Part shown: positions 1-6,354 of the stretch, piece by piece
Layout: every line of letters begins with the position of its first letter
Numbering within the stretch: the first letter of the stretch is position 1
Notes under the pieces: model-generated
What the model saw: the letters and a program-made list of their open reading frames with translations, nothing else
What the model was told of the DNA's origin: nothing
Database searches by the model: none
Position numbers and translations under genes: made by a program
From: Bacteroides sp.
GTDB taxonomy: Bacteria > Bacteroidota > Bacteroidia > Bacteroidales > Bacteroidaceae
Reading direction: 5' to 3'
Length of the DNA stretch: 9,811 bases
Assembly: GCA_019412865.1 (NCBI GenBank)
Contig: DXOJ01000424.1
Location: forward strand, 1-9,811

Positions 1-3000
1 ACGTCGGAAAGTGACTTCCTCCAATTGACGAGAAGCGCACGAACTCAAAATCGTAAAAATTCCCTTATAATATTCGATCAATTCCGTCATAGTCTCCACT
101 GCTTCACGCTCCTCCGTTTCCGAAAGCTTCTGCGTATTCAACCGCCCTACAATCTGTTTGATTTTATTCGGATAATAGATCGTCTCATGTTTAATCGTCG
201 ACAGACAGTTGTCAAGTACCATATTCTGAACATGCAACATGCTATCTTCCCAGGAAGCCCGACGTGTTTCTTCATGTGCCGACTCAATATCCCGGTATTT
301 TGTAGCCAGCTTCACCACTGCGTTAAACACGACAATAGCCACATAACGAGCTACCAGTTCAAAAAGCAGTCGATCCGTCTCCTGTTCCGTTCCTTCTCTG
401 CGCTCCAGATAAAGCACACCGACACATTGATGCTCGCCCCCTGCTTCCACCATCAGCGGAATTGCCTGAAGATGCTGTTCAGAAAGATATTCTCCGGCAC
501 TAAAACACTGCTCTACCATCTTTGGCATTTCCTGTCCGGGGCGAGAAGCATATTCCAGCCGATGTGTCGTTTCATTATAAACAGCAATTCCCATCCGGTC
601 AATCGTCAGTAATTCATTTACCGAACCGAATGCTTCATCCACAATCCGCTGCGGAATTTCTTTAAGCGTACTCTCTTCTCGTTGAAGTGCCTCTGCATTT
701 TCCTGTTCCTGCGGTCTCACCAAAGATGCAGCAAACACCTTCTGGTTAATCTCAAGTACCTGTTCGAGATTCAAACGATTCTGCAAACGTTTTCTCATGT
801 ACAGAAAATAATATCCAACCAACGAAACAATCAATAAAACAAAGCATAAAATAATCCCTACCGTCTTATTGGTATTCGAACGCTCCAACTGCCGGCAATA
901 TGCTTCGAGAGTTTGATCCTCTCCCTGCAACTTATACAAATCCGTAAATGCCGAATTATTATAACTATATGCATCCAACTGTTTCAAAGCCAGAAAAGCA
1001 ACCGCTGCCTCATTCCTGATATCCAGAATTACATGATAATCCGAATCAAACAATTCGTTCCACCAACTGATTTCAGCAGGCGTTCCCTCACCTACCAGCT
1101 TCATATACCGATGTGGGCGATCCGGACGCGCATATTTTTCATAATGCTCATTCAGAAAAAGCATCGCAGAATCTATATATTGCAAAGCCAACTCATAATT
1201 TTCATCCACATTAGCAAAATAGGCAGCATTCGCATAATCCGACGCTACATCCAGCAAATCCTCATACGCAGAATCCATAACTACTACAATCGAATCGCCA
1301 TCCTGCAACATGGGAGGAATCGGATCATGCAGACAAGAAACCATCCCCAACGGAAGCAACAAGCAAAGCAACAACACCCCCATCGCTTTACGCACTCCCG
1401 AAGGCAAACGAAAATAGAAACGGCTTCCCTTCCCCAGTTCACTCTCCACATCAAAGACGCATCCCCGGAATAAATCATTCGTTTTCTTATACTTCTCAAT
1501 GATTCCCTTACAATTCATCAATCCGAAACCACTACCTTTGTTTTCTTTCAACACTTCCGGATCGACCGCATTCTTCATTCCGATCACACGGGAATCATAC
1601 ACCTTCTCACCAATGATATGCGCCACATCCTCTTCGGAAATACCTCTTCCGTTATCCTCCACAGAAATCTCGACATAGGCATCCTCCGTAGTACGAGCAT
1701 ACACTTTAATTGTTCCTCCTTCCGGAGTATATTTACGGGCATTTTCCGCCAGCGTATTAATCATAAACAAAGTTAGTGCCCGGTCGGCCTTCACCATAAC
1801 CGTAGTCGGTTCAATTTCCAACTTCTGATTTTTCATTTCAAAAGCACGTCTTCCCTTGCCTAGCAGCTCAAACAGTTCATTGAGACTGAAAGTTTCAATA
1901 TTCAGGCTAAGCGTTCCTTGCTTCATCTTAATCCAAAGAGCCAGAATATCGTTGTACTCATTAATCGTAGTTACCAGCTCATCAATGTATTGATACTTCT
2001 CTTTCTTAATCTTCGCATTATCAATATACCCCCGCTCCGTCAACTTATGCACTTCGTTCAAGATACGGTCAATATAAGGATTAATACCATTGACAATGGC
2101 CAGACAAGCCTTCTTTATAAGATTCTGACGTTTATTTCCCGCAATATGTTGTTCGTAAACATACCGTTGCTTTTCCAACTGCATCCGCTCGTCACTCAAC
2201 GCTTCCACCATCTGCTCATTGTCCGCAGCCCAAACAATATACGGTTCAAGCACATGCACCAATGCTTTTTCATCACGGTTCAACCGATGCAGAGGAACCA
2301 GTGCCGCTTTTCCTTCCTCCGGAATTTCCAGTTGAAGACGTCCTTTCCCAAATAATTGATCGATACCTTGTTGAATTAATGGAACATTCATCGGAATGGA
2401 CGAAGTTATATCCCGGCAAAGAGTCAGAATCCGTTGCAGACGCTCCACGTCTACCTGATTCCTTATTTTAGACCGTTTATTGAAAAACCACCAAAGAATA
2501 ACCACTAGTACAAGCCCGACAATAACCAAAGAAAGTACAAGCGTCATTTGTCGTGAATCGGCTTCCAATGAAAGATAGCGGCTCTCCAATTCCTTATCCT
2601 GACGGGTATAATTCAAAATATCCAAATATATATTCCGGTTGTAATCAGAAGCATACTTCATCCCGAGCCCCGCATACGACACACTCAATTGCTCCCGAAT
2701 TCTTGAGATCCATTCAGGTACCGTTCTCACATCTTCCTGCATGATCCATGGGACCCCGGTATAAGTTGTATCTCCTTCTACAAAAACATGTAGTTTATCC
2801 AATGTATCCGCCGCATGGTGATAATAAAGCATGTGATGTTGATTCACACAATCTAACGCTTTTGCAAGCGTATCCAATGCTTCCGTATAACGTCCGTGCT
2901 CATTCATATATTTACCGATAGACACATACGCACCGGCAATCTGATACAAATCATTGTACTCACGGAACTTTTCAAGCGCACGCTGTGCCATTCGCAAAGG

Positions 3001-3849
3001 CAAAAGCGAATCTACGGGAAACCCAAACTGATCCAGCGCATATCCCCTTCTCGTCCGAAAAAGTTCGAAATTATTAGGTGAAACCATCAGATTAGCCAAT
3101 CCTTGCAGACCATTTCCTTCGAAATAAGGATGATTAGTCTGAACAGCCGTCCGCCAGGTAATATAGAGTTGGTCGAACTCACGCATTTTCCGGTCTTCCG
3201 GCTTGGTTGCTTCCACCAACGAAGCCGAACCTTTAATATAATGATAATAAAGCAACTGATTAGTATCTGTCAAAGCTTCATCTTCCGGAATCCGGTTAAG
3301 AGATGTGATGGCCTCCTGCCGTTGCTGCAGATAGTAATAATAAATAGAAGAAACGATGAAAAATTCAGTGAATGCATAATCCAGCCGTAGCGCCTCGTGA
3401 CGGTCGGCAAACAAATCACTCTCTTCACGAATACGTTTCATGCGCTTGAGCGCACTATTACGATAATCATAAAATTCTTTATTCATAGCCGTCCGTTGAC
3501 AGATTTTCATCAGTCCGATGTCGGCAATCAACAGTTCGAGTTCATTTTTAGTCAGTTTATATACTTCCTTATGCAACGCTTCCGCCCGGTCAAAGTCCAT
3601 AGCCATAAAAGCACAGAACCCCAGGTTGTTGGATGCTTCCGCTTTCCCCGACTTGTAGAAATTCACCTGTCTATAGGCTTCATTGGCATATTTATAAGAA
3701 GAATCCAGGCTTCGATAACGATAAGCATACGCTTTCCCGTTTAATGAATCAATCAGGCGCACCTCTTTGGTCGGCACCATATCAGTGCACGAAAAAAAAG
3801 AGGCAAACAACACTATACCTACTATATATAAAGGAAAGCGTGAACTCAT
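1..3849 (-). CDS. Giant double-module sensor histidine kinase (3' end beyond left edge)
   Basis: I translated 1,283 codons without a stop from the ATG at 3849-3847 to base 1. Residues 1-21 form a hydrophobic segment ending in Cys21 (FFSC), a lipoprotein-like signal or anchor. Residues 22-435 are helical with TPR-like stretches (about 71-95 and 305-335). A membrane segment lies at 436-456. Then come a short GAF-like linker, a DHp-like helix pair (about 570-645) and a HATPase_c domain: N-box NTLAENARKYTP at 698-709, G1 EDNGRGI at 731-737, G2 KGSGFGL at 771-777. A second signal-like hydrophobic stretch (823-839), a probably periplasmic region (840-995) and a membrane segment (996-1018) lead to a GAF-like domain (about 1075-1180) and a second DHp with His1221 in KHETIYYP. 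The second ATPase would lie off the window. The N- and C-terminal parts resemble what I recall as Pfam DUF5112/DUF5113 in Bacteroides kinases (from memory). It probably signals from periplasm to a response regulator; the ligand is unknown. Confidence 0.9.
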   Translation of the reverse strand, partial: MSSRFPLYIVGIVLFASFFSCTDMVPTKEVRLIDSLNGKAYAYRYRSLDSSYKYANEAYRQVNFYKSGKAEASNNLGFCAFMAMDFDRAEALHKEVYKLTKNELELLIADIGLMKICQRTAMNKEFYDYRNSALKRMKRIREESDLFADRHEALRLDYAFTEFFIVSSIYYYYLQQRQEAITSLNRIPEDEALTDTNQLLYYHYIKGSASLVEATKPEDRKMREFDQLYITWRTAVQTNHPYFEGNGLQGLANLMVSPNNFELFRTRRGYALDQFGFPVDSLLPLRMAQRALEKFREYNDLYQIAGAYVSIGKYMNEHGRYTEALDTLAKALDCVNQHHMLYYHHAADTLDKLHVFVEGDTTYTGVPWIMQEDVRTVPEWISRIREQLSVSYAGLGMKYASDYNRNIYLDILNYTRQDKELESRYLSLEADSRQMTLVLSLVIVGLVLVVILWWFFNKRSKIRNQVDVERLQRILTLCRDITSSIPMNVPLIQQGIDQLFGKGRLQLEIPEEGKAALVPLHRLNRDEKALVHVLEPYIVWAADNEQMVEALSDERMQLEKQRYVYEQHIAGNKRQNLIKKACLAIVNGINPYIDRILNEVHKLTERGYIDNAKIKKEKYQYIDELVTTINEYNDILALWIKMKQGTLSLNIETFSLNELFELLGKGRRAFEMKNQKLEIEPTTVMVKADRALTLFMINTLAENARKYTPEGGTIKVYARTTEDAYVEISVEDNGRGISEEDVAHIIGEKVYDSRVIGMKNAVDPEVLKENKGSGFGLMNCKGIIEKYKKTNDLFRGCVFDVESELGKGSRFYFRLPSGVRKAMGVLLLCLLLPLGMVSCLHDPIPPMLQDGDSIVVVMDSAYEDLLDVASDYANAAYFANVDENYELALQYIDSAMLFLNEHYEKYARPDRPHRYMKLVGEGTPAEISWWNELFDSDYHVILDIRNEAAVAFLALKQLDAYSYNNSAFTDLYKLQGEDQTLEAYCRQLERSNTNKTVGIILCFVLLIVSLVGYYFLYMRKRLQNRLNLEQVLEINQKVFAASLVRPQEQENAEALQREESTLKEIPQRIVDEAFGSVNELLTIDRMGIAVYNETTHRLEYASRPGQEMPKMVEQCFSAGEYLSEQHLQAIPLMVEAGGEHQCVGVLYLERREGTEQETDRLLFELVARYVAIVVFNAVVKLATKYRDIESAHEETRRASWEDSMLHVQNMVLDNCLSTIKHETIYYPNKIKQIVGRLNTQKLSETEEREAVETMTELIEYYKGIFTILSSCASRQLEEVTFRR

Positions 3850-3876
3850 TTTTGACTATTAACTGTTTTCAGAAAG

Positions 3877-3884
3877 CAAATCTA
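3877..3884 (-). promoter_or_regulatory. Candidate -7 box for the kinase gene
   Basis: On the minus strand this reads TAGATTTG, an exact match to the Bacteroides -7 consensus TAnnTTTG, 27 nt upstream of the kinase ATG. That would give a leader of roughly 20 nt. I see no good -33 TTTG at the expected distance, so the call rests on the -7 box and its position in a divergent intergenic region. Confidence 0.5.
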
Positions 3885-3958
3885 CAAATATTTCCGATAA
3901 GTTGGAGAGAAAAATATTTTTTATACAATAAGTCCTTCTAAATAACAAGAGAAATTCC

Positions 3959-3966
3959 TACCTTTG
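3959..3966 (+). promoter_or_regulatory. Candidate -7 box for prs
   Basis: The sequence TACCTTTG matches the Bacteroides -7 consensus TAnnTTTG exactly and lies 36 nt upstream of the prs ATG, predicting a leader of about 30 nt. The -33 region is weak. An AT-rich tract just upstream (about 3911-3930) could act as an UP-like element. No clear Shine-Dalgarno precedes the ATG, which is common in this phylum. Confidence 0.6.
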
Positions 3967-4002
3967 CAGGCAAATTAACAAATAGGTAACATCTATTACA
4001 AA

Positions 4003-4941
4003 ATGAGCGAAAAAGCACCCTTTATGGTATTCTCGGGAACGAACTCGAGATATCTGGCAGAAAAAATCTGCGCAAGCCTGGATTGTCCTCTGGGAAATAT
4101 GAACATTACCCATTTTGCCGATGGCGAATTTGCAGTTTCATATGAGGAGTCAATTCGTGGCGCACACGTATTCCTGGTTCAATCCACTTTCCCTAACTCA
4201 GACAACTTAATGGAACTTCTCCTGATGATCGATGCTGCAAAACGCGCGTCTGCAAAGAGCGTTGTAGCTGTAGTCCCCTATTTCGGATGGGCACGTCAGG
4301 ATAGAAAAGACAAACCCCGTGTATCTATCGGCGCTAAGTTGGTAGCCGACCTGCTGTCTGTTGCAGGTATCGACCGACTGATTACGATGGACTTGCATGC
4401 AGACCAGATTCAGGGATTCTTCAATATCCCGGTAGATCACCTGTACGCATCAGCTGTATTCCTCCCTTACATCCAGTCATTGCAACTGGAAAATCTGGTT
4501 ATTGCTACACCGGACGTAGGAGGTTCAAAACGTGCCAGCACTTTCTCCAAATACCTCGGTGTACCATTGGTACTCTGTAACAAATCACGTGAAAAAGCCA
4601 ATGAAGTAGCATCTATGCAAATCATCGGTGACGTAGAAGGTAAAAACGTCGTATTGATCGACGATATCGTAGACACTGCAGGAACAATTACCAAAGCAGC
4701 CAACATCATGTTGGATGCCGGTGCCAAATCTGTACGCGCCATCGCCAGCCACTGCGTAATGTCTGATCCGGCTTCTTTCCGCGTGCAAGAGTCTGCCCTG
4801 ACAGAAATGGTATTTACCGACAGCATCCCATACGCAAAGAAATGTCCGAAAGTAAAACAGTTGAGTATTGCCGATATGTTTGCTGAAACAATCAAACGAG
4901 TGATGAATAACGAATCTATCAGTTCACAATACATCATTTAA
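4003..4941 (+). CDS. prs: Ribose-phosphate pyrophosphokinase (PRPP synthetase)
   Basis: This cytoplasmic enzyme transfers pyrophosphate from ATP to ribose 5-phosphate, making PRPP for purine, pyrimidine, histidine, tryptophan and NAD synthesis. The 312-residue length is normal for class I PRPP synthetases. Visible motifs are DGE at 40-42, the ATP-binding RQDRK at 98-102, the catalytic-histidine segment DLHADQIQGFF at 130-140 (His132), and the PRPP-binding loop DDIVDTAGT at 220-228. The start gives a standard N-terminus (FSGTNSRYLAEKI) and follows a candidate promoter by a short leader. The gene is divergent from the sensor kinase and convergent with the MORN gene, so it is probably monocistronic and ends at the hairpin at 5000-5041. 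Its TAA stop is followed directly by an in-frame TAG inside the inverted repeat. Confidence 0.97.
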   Translation: MSEKAPFMVFSGTNSRYLAEKICASLDCPLGNMNITHFADGEFAVSYEESIRGAHVFLVQSTFPNSDNLMELLLMIDAAKRASAKSVVAVVPYFGWARQDRKDKPRVSIGAKLVADLLSVAGIDRLITMDLHADQIQGFFNIPVDHLYASAVFLPYIQSLQLENLVIATPDVGGSKRASTFSKYLGVPLVLCNKSREKANEVASMQIIGDVEGKNVVLIDDIVDTAGTITKAANIMLDAGAKSVRAIASHCVMSDPASFRVQESALTEMVFTDSIPYAKKCPKVKQLSIADMFAETIKRVMNNESISSQYII

Positions 4942-4981
4942 TAGATGATAGGTGATAAATGATAGTTGATAGTTGAAGTTA
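4940..4981 (+). repeat. Imperfect 7-bp tandem repeat, six units
   Basis: Reading from 4940 in steps of seven gives AATAGAT, GATAGGT, GATAAAT, GATAGTT, GATAGTT, GAAGTTA. The first four units (less the final base of the fourth) are shared with the right arm of the inverted repeat; the last two exist only on the prs side. The array immediately follows, and overlaps by two bases, the prs stop codon. Confidence 0.75.
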
Positions 4982-4999
4982 CTTTCAACAGGAAATTAT

Positions 5000-5041
5000 A
5001 AAATGGATAATGACCGCTTTGGGTTATTATCCATTTTTCTT
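5000..5041 (+). terminator. Rho-independent terminator of prs
   Basis: Bases 5000-5015 pair with 5022-5037 in a 16-bp stem with one G-T wobble (12 outer pairs perfect: AAAATGGATAAT with ATTATCCATTTT) and a six-base loop. A T-rich tail (TTTTTCTTT) follows on the plus strand. It sits 58 nt after the prs stop. On the minus strand the tail is weaker, so any bidirectional action would be secondary. Confidence 0.85.
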
Positions 5042-5049
5042 TGTACCAT

Positions 5050-5077
5050 AAAAAAGAGGCCACGCAATGCGCAGCCC
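5050..5077 (-). terminator. Candidate terminator of the MORN gene
   Basis: On the minus strand, about 25 nt after the MORN stop, a short GC-rich hairpin (GGC and CGC pairing with GCG and GCC around an ATT loop, with a two-base mismatch on each side) is followed by CTC and then six T. The stem is imperfect, so this is weaker than the prs terminator. Its position and T-run fit a factor-independent terminator. Confidence 0.6.
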
Positions 5078-5099
5078 ACTATCATTTATCACCTATCAT

Positions 5100-6269
5100 C
5101 TATTGAAGTCTTCCGAATTTATAGGTTCCTTTTTTGATTACTTTTCCATCTTTATCTGTTTCTACAAAAGGACCATTCTTCTTTCCTTGTTTGAAAAATC
5201 CGTCAAAGCGATTACCATCTTTATCGATTTGTACGCCCTGTCCGTCTTCCAATCCGTCAACAAAGCCACCTTTATATTGCATCCCAGCAACGGTTTTCAG
5301 AGTACCCTGTCCATTGGGACGGTTGTCTTTCCAGTCACCGTCATAAACATCGCCATTGCTCCATTTATAAACTCCTCTGCCATCACGTTTATTGTTTTTC
5401 CAGCTTCCTTCGTACACAGCACCATTCGCCCAGGTAAAAGTACCTTTTCCGTCTTGCATGCCATTTTTGAAATTACCTACATATTTGTCACCGTTAGCAT
5501 GATAATAAACCCCTTCACCGGTGCGTTCACCTAAGAGATAAGAACCTTCATAACGATCGCCCGTGTGGAAGTAGTATGTACCTCTTCCGTGTTGAATATC
5601 ATCCGCCCAATCACCGTCGTATTTATCTCCATTGGTATATTCAAATACCCCTTTTCCGTGACGGACATCATCTTTCCAGTCTCCTTCATACTTACAGCCG
5701 TCGTCCCAGTTCATGATGCCTTTGCCGTTCTTCTTATCATTTTTCCAGTGACCAGTATATTTGGCACCATTCGCCCAAGTGTATGTACCTTCGCCTTCAC
5801 GCTTATCATTCACCCATTTACCTACATACAAATCACCGTTATGATAATACATTGTTCCTTCACCATACTGATAATCCTGATACCACATACCGTCGTAACG
5901 ATTATTATTCATAAAATAATAGATACCTTTTCCGTGCTGCTGATCCTGGAACCACTGTCCTTCGTACTTTTCTCCGTCAGGAAACATATAAATACCATAT
6001 CCTTCACGTTTCCCCTTCACATATTCACCTTCAAAGACATCGCCGTTTTTGAAAACCGTTTTTCCTTTTCCGTTCGGTTTTCGCCCTTTCATTTCTCCCG
6101 TATAGACACTGCCATCCTTAAAAGTATAGTTGCCAATCTTTATTTCAGTGGAGAATGTATCTTTAATTTTTCCGAAAAATCCGCCTTTTTTTCCTTCATT
6201 TTCTTGTGCCATCACTCCCTCTTGTGCAAGAAGAGCCAGCAAAAGTGTAGTATATAGATATTTCCTCAT
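5100..6269 (-). CDS. Secreted MORN-repeat protein
   Basis: The 389-residue protein starts with a typical signal peptide (MRKYLYTTLLLALLAQEGVMA, cleavage likely before Gln22), so it should be exported to the periplasm or beyond. A short charged linker (22-49) leads into fourteen consecutive 23-residue MORN units (50-371) and a partial unit (372-389). Each follows the pattern (F/Y/W)xxGxxYxGxWxxxxxxGxGxxx, with core pairs such as YEG and GKG. MORN repeats form an extended beta-hairpin array that in eukaryotes is linked to membrane or protein binding. The bacterial role is generally unknown, and no catalytic domain is present. The gene follows the M16 gene by 85 nt on the same strand but has its own candidate promoter. 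A scaffold or envelope-binding role is inference only. Confidence 0.92.
   Translation of the reverse strand: MRKYLYTTLLLALLAQEGVMAQENEGKKGGFFGKIKDTFSTEIKIGNYTFKDGSVYTGEMKGRKPNGKGKTVFKNGDVFEGEYVKGKREGYGIYMFPDGEKYEGQWFQDQQHGKGIYYFMNNNRYDGMWYQDYQYGEGTMYYHNGDLYVGKWVNDKREGEGTYTWANGAKYTGHWKNDKKNGKGIMNWDDGCKYEGDWKDDVRHGKGVFEYTNGDKYDGDWADDIQHGRGTYYFHTGDRYEGSYLLGERTGEGVYYHANGDKYVGNFKNGMQDGKGTFTWANGAVYEGSWKNNKRDGRGVYKWSNGDVYDGDWKDNRPNGQGTLKTVAGMQYKGGFVDGLEDGQGVQIDKDGNRFDGFFKQGKKNGPFVETDKDGKVIKKGTYKFGRLQ
5157..6122 (-). repeat. Fourteen tandem 69-bp coding units (MORN)
   Basis: The repeat region has a strict 69-bp (23-codon) period with no insertions or deletions across fourteen units. The units share Gly and aromatic positions but have diverged at the DNA level, so this is an old expansion rather than recent slippage. 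The periodic composition also keeps the opposite strand open, creating a long spurious antisense frame. Confidence 0.9.
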
Positions 6270-6308
6270 TAGTTTTACTCGTTACTCATTTTAGAATTAC
6301 AATTTGGA

Positions 6309-6316
6309 CAAAGATA
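6309..6316 (-). promoter_or_regulatory. Candidate -7 box for the MORN gene
   Basis: On the minus strand this reads TATCTTTG, an exact TAnnTTTG match, 39 nt upstream of the MORN ATG. It lies in the 85-nt gap after the M16 stop codon. I see no well-spaced -33 box (the nearest TTTG is too close) and no convincing terminator in the gap, so read-through from the upstream operon may add to expression. Confidence 0.5.
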
Positions 6317-6354
6317 CAATTTCTATCCCAAACAGCCCACTTTCGGAAAGCAAT

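Larger units (their letters stand above)
4940..5104. repeat. Perfect 27-bp inverted repeat spanning both convergent gene ends
   Basis: Bases 4940-4966 are the exact reverse complement of 5078-5104, with a 111-nt spacer. The left arm begins within the prs stop codon and the right arm covers the MORN stop codon. Each arm, read in the direction of its gene, is made of imperfect 7-mers: AATAGAT, GATAGGT, GATAAAT, GATAGT(T/G). Each is rich in stop codons in all three frames. The spacer holds two further hairpins. A 27-bp perfect match is far beyond chance at this distance. The arms may belong to a dispersed Bacteroides intergenic repeat, but I cannot check that here. Confidence 0.9.

Noticed and set aside
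1381..1450. A frameshift or lost stop joining two kinase genes by sequencing error
   Set aside because: The frame is continuous through the junction with sensible protein on both sides and no homopolymer-linked frame change, so a genuine fusion is the simpler reading. Orthologue comparison would settle it.
25..3744. Several plus-strand frames of 60-195 codons across the left third
   Set aside because: All lie opposite the continuous kinase frame, whose translation carries unmistakable HATPase motifs. The plus-strand products are unstructured and rich in His, Ile and Arg, as expected of shadows.
4207..4937. Minus-strand frames of 67-156 codons inside prs
   Set aside because: They are antisense to a full-length, fully conserved PRPP synthetase and show no independent motifs or start signals.
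5157..6122. Regular repeats that could suggest a CRISPR array
   Set aside because: The 69-bp units are contiguous, diverged, in frame and encode MORN repeats. There are no unique spacers and no cas genes.
5565..6257. A 230-codon plus-strand frame opposite the MORN gene
   Set aside because: It is antisense to a clear signal-peptide and MORN-repeat protein. The 69-bp period keeps the complement free of stops, and its translation is a low-complexity hydrophobic string without recognisable domains.
6275..6289. Four-codon mini-frame (Met-Ser-Asn-Glu-stop) just before the MORN start
   Set aside because: It is too short and the codons are unremarkable, with no attenuation hairpin. It is most likely chance, although its stop lies 5 nt before the MORN ATG.
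6270..6354. Terminator between the M16 and MORN genes
   Set aside because: The only inverted stretch (CTTTC/GAAAG) has an impossible one-base loop and no T-run, so I do not call a terminator.
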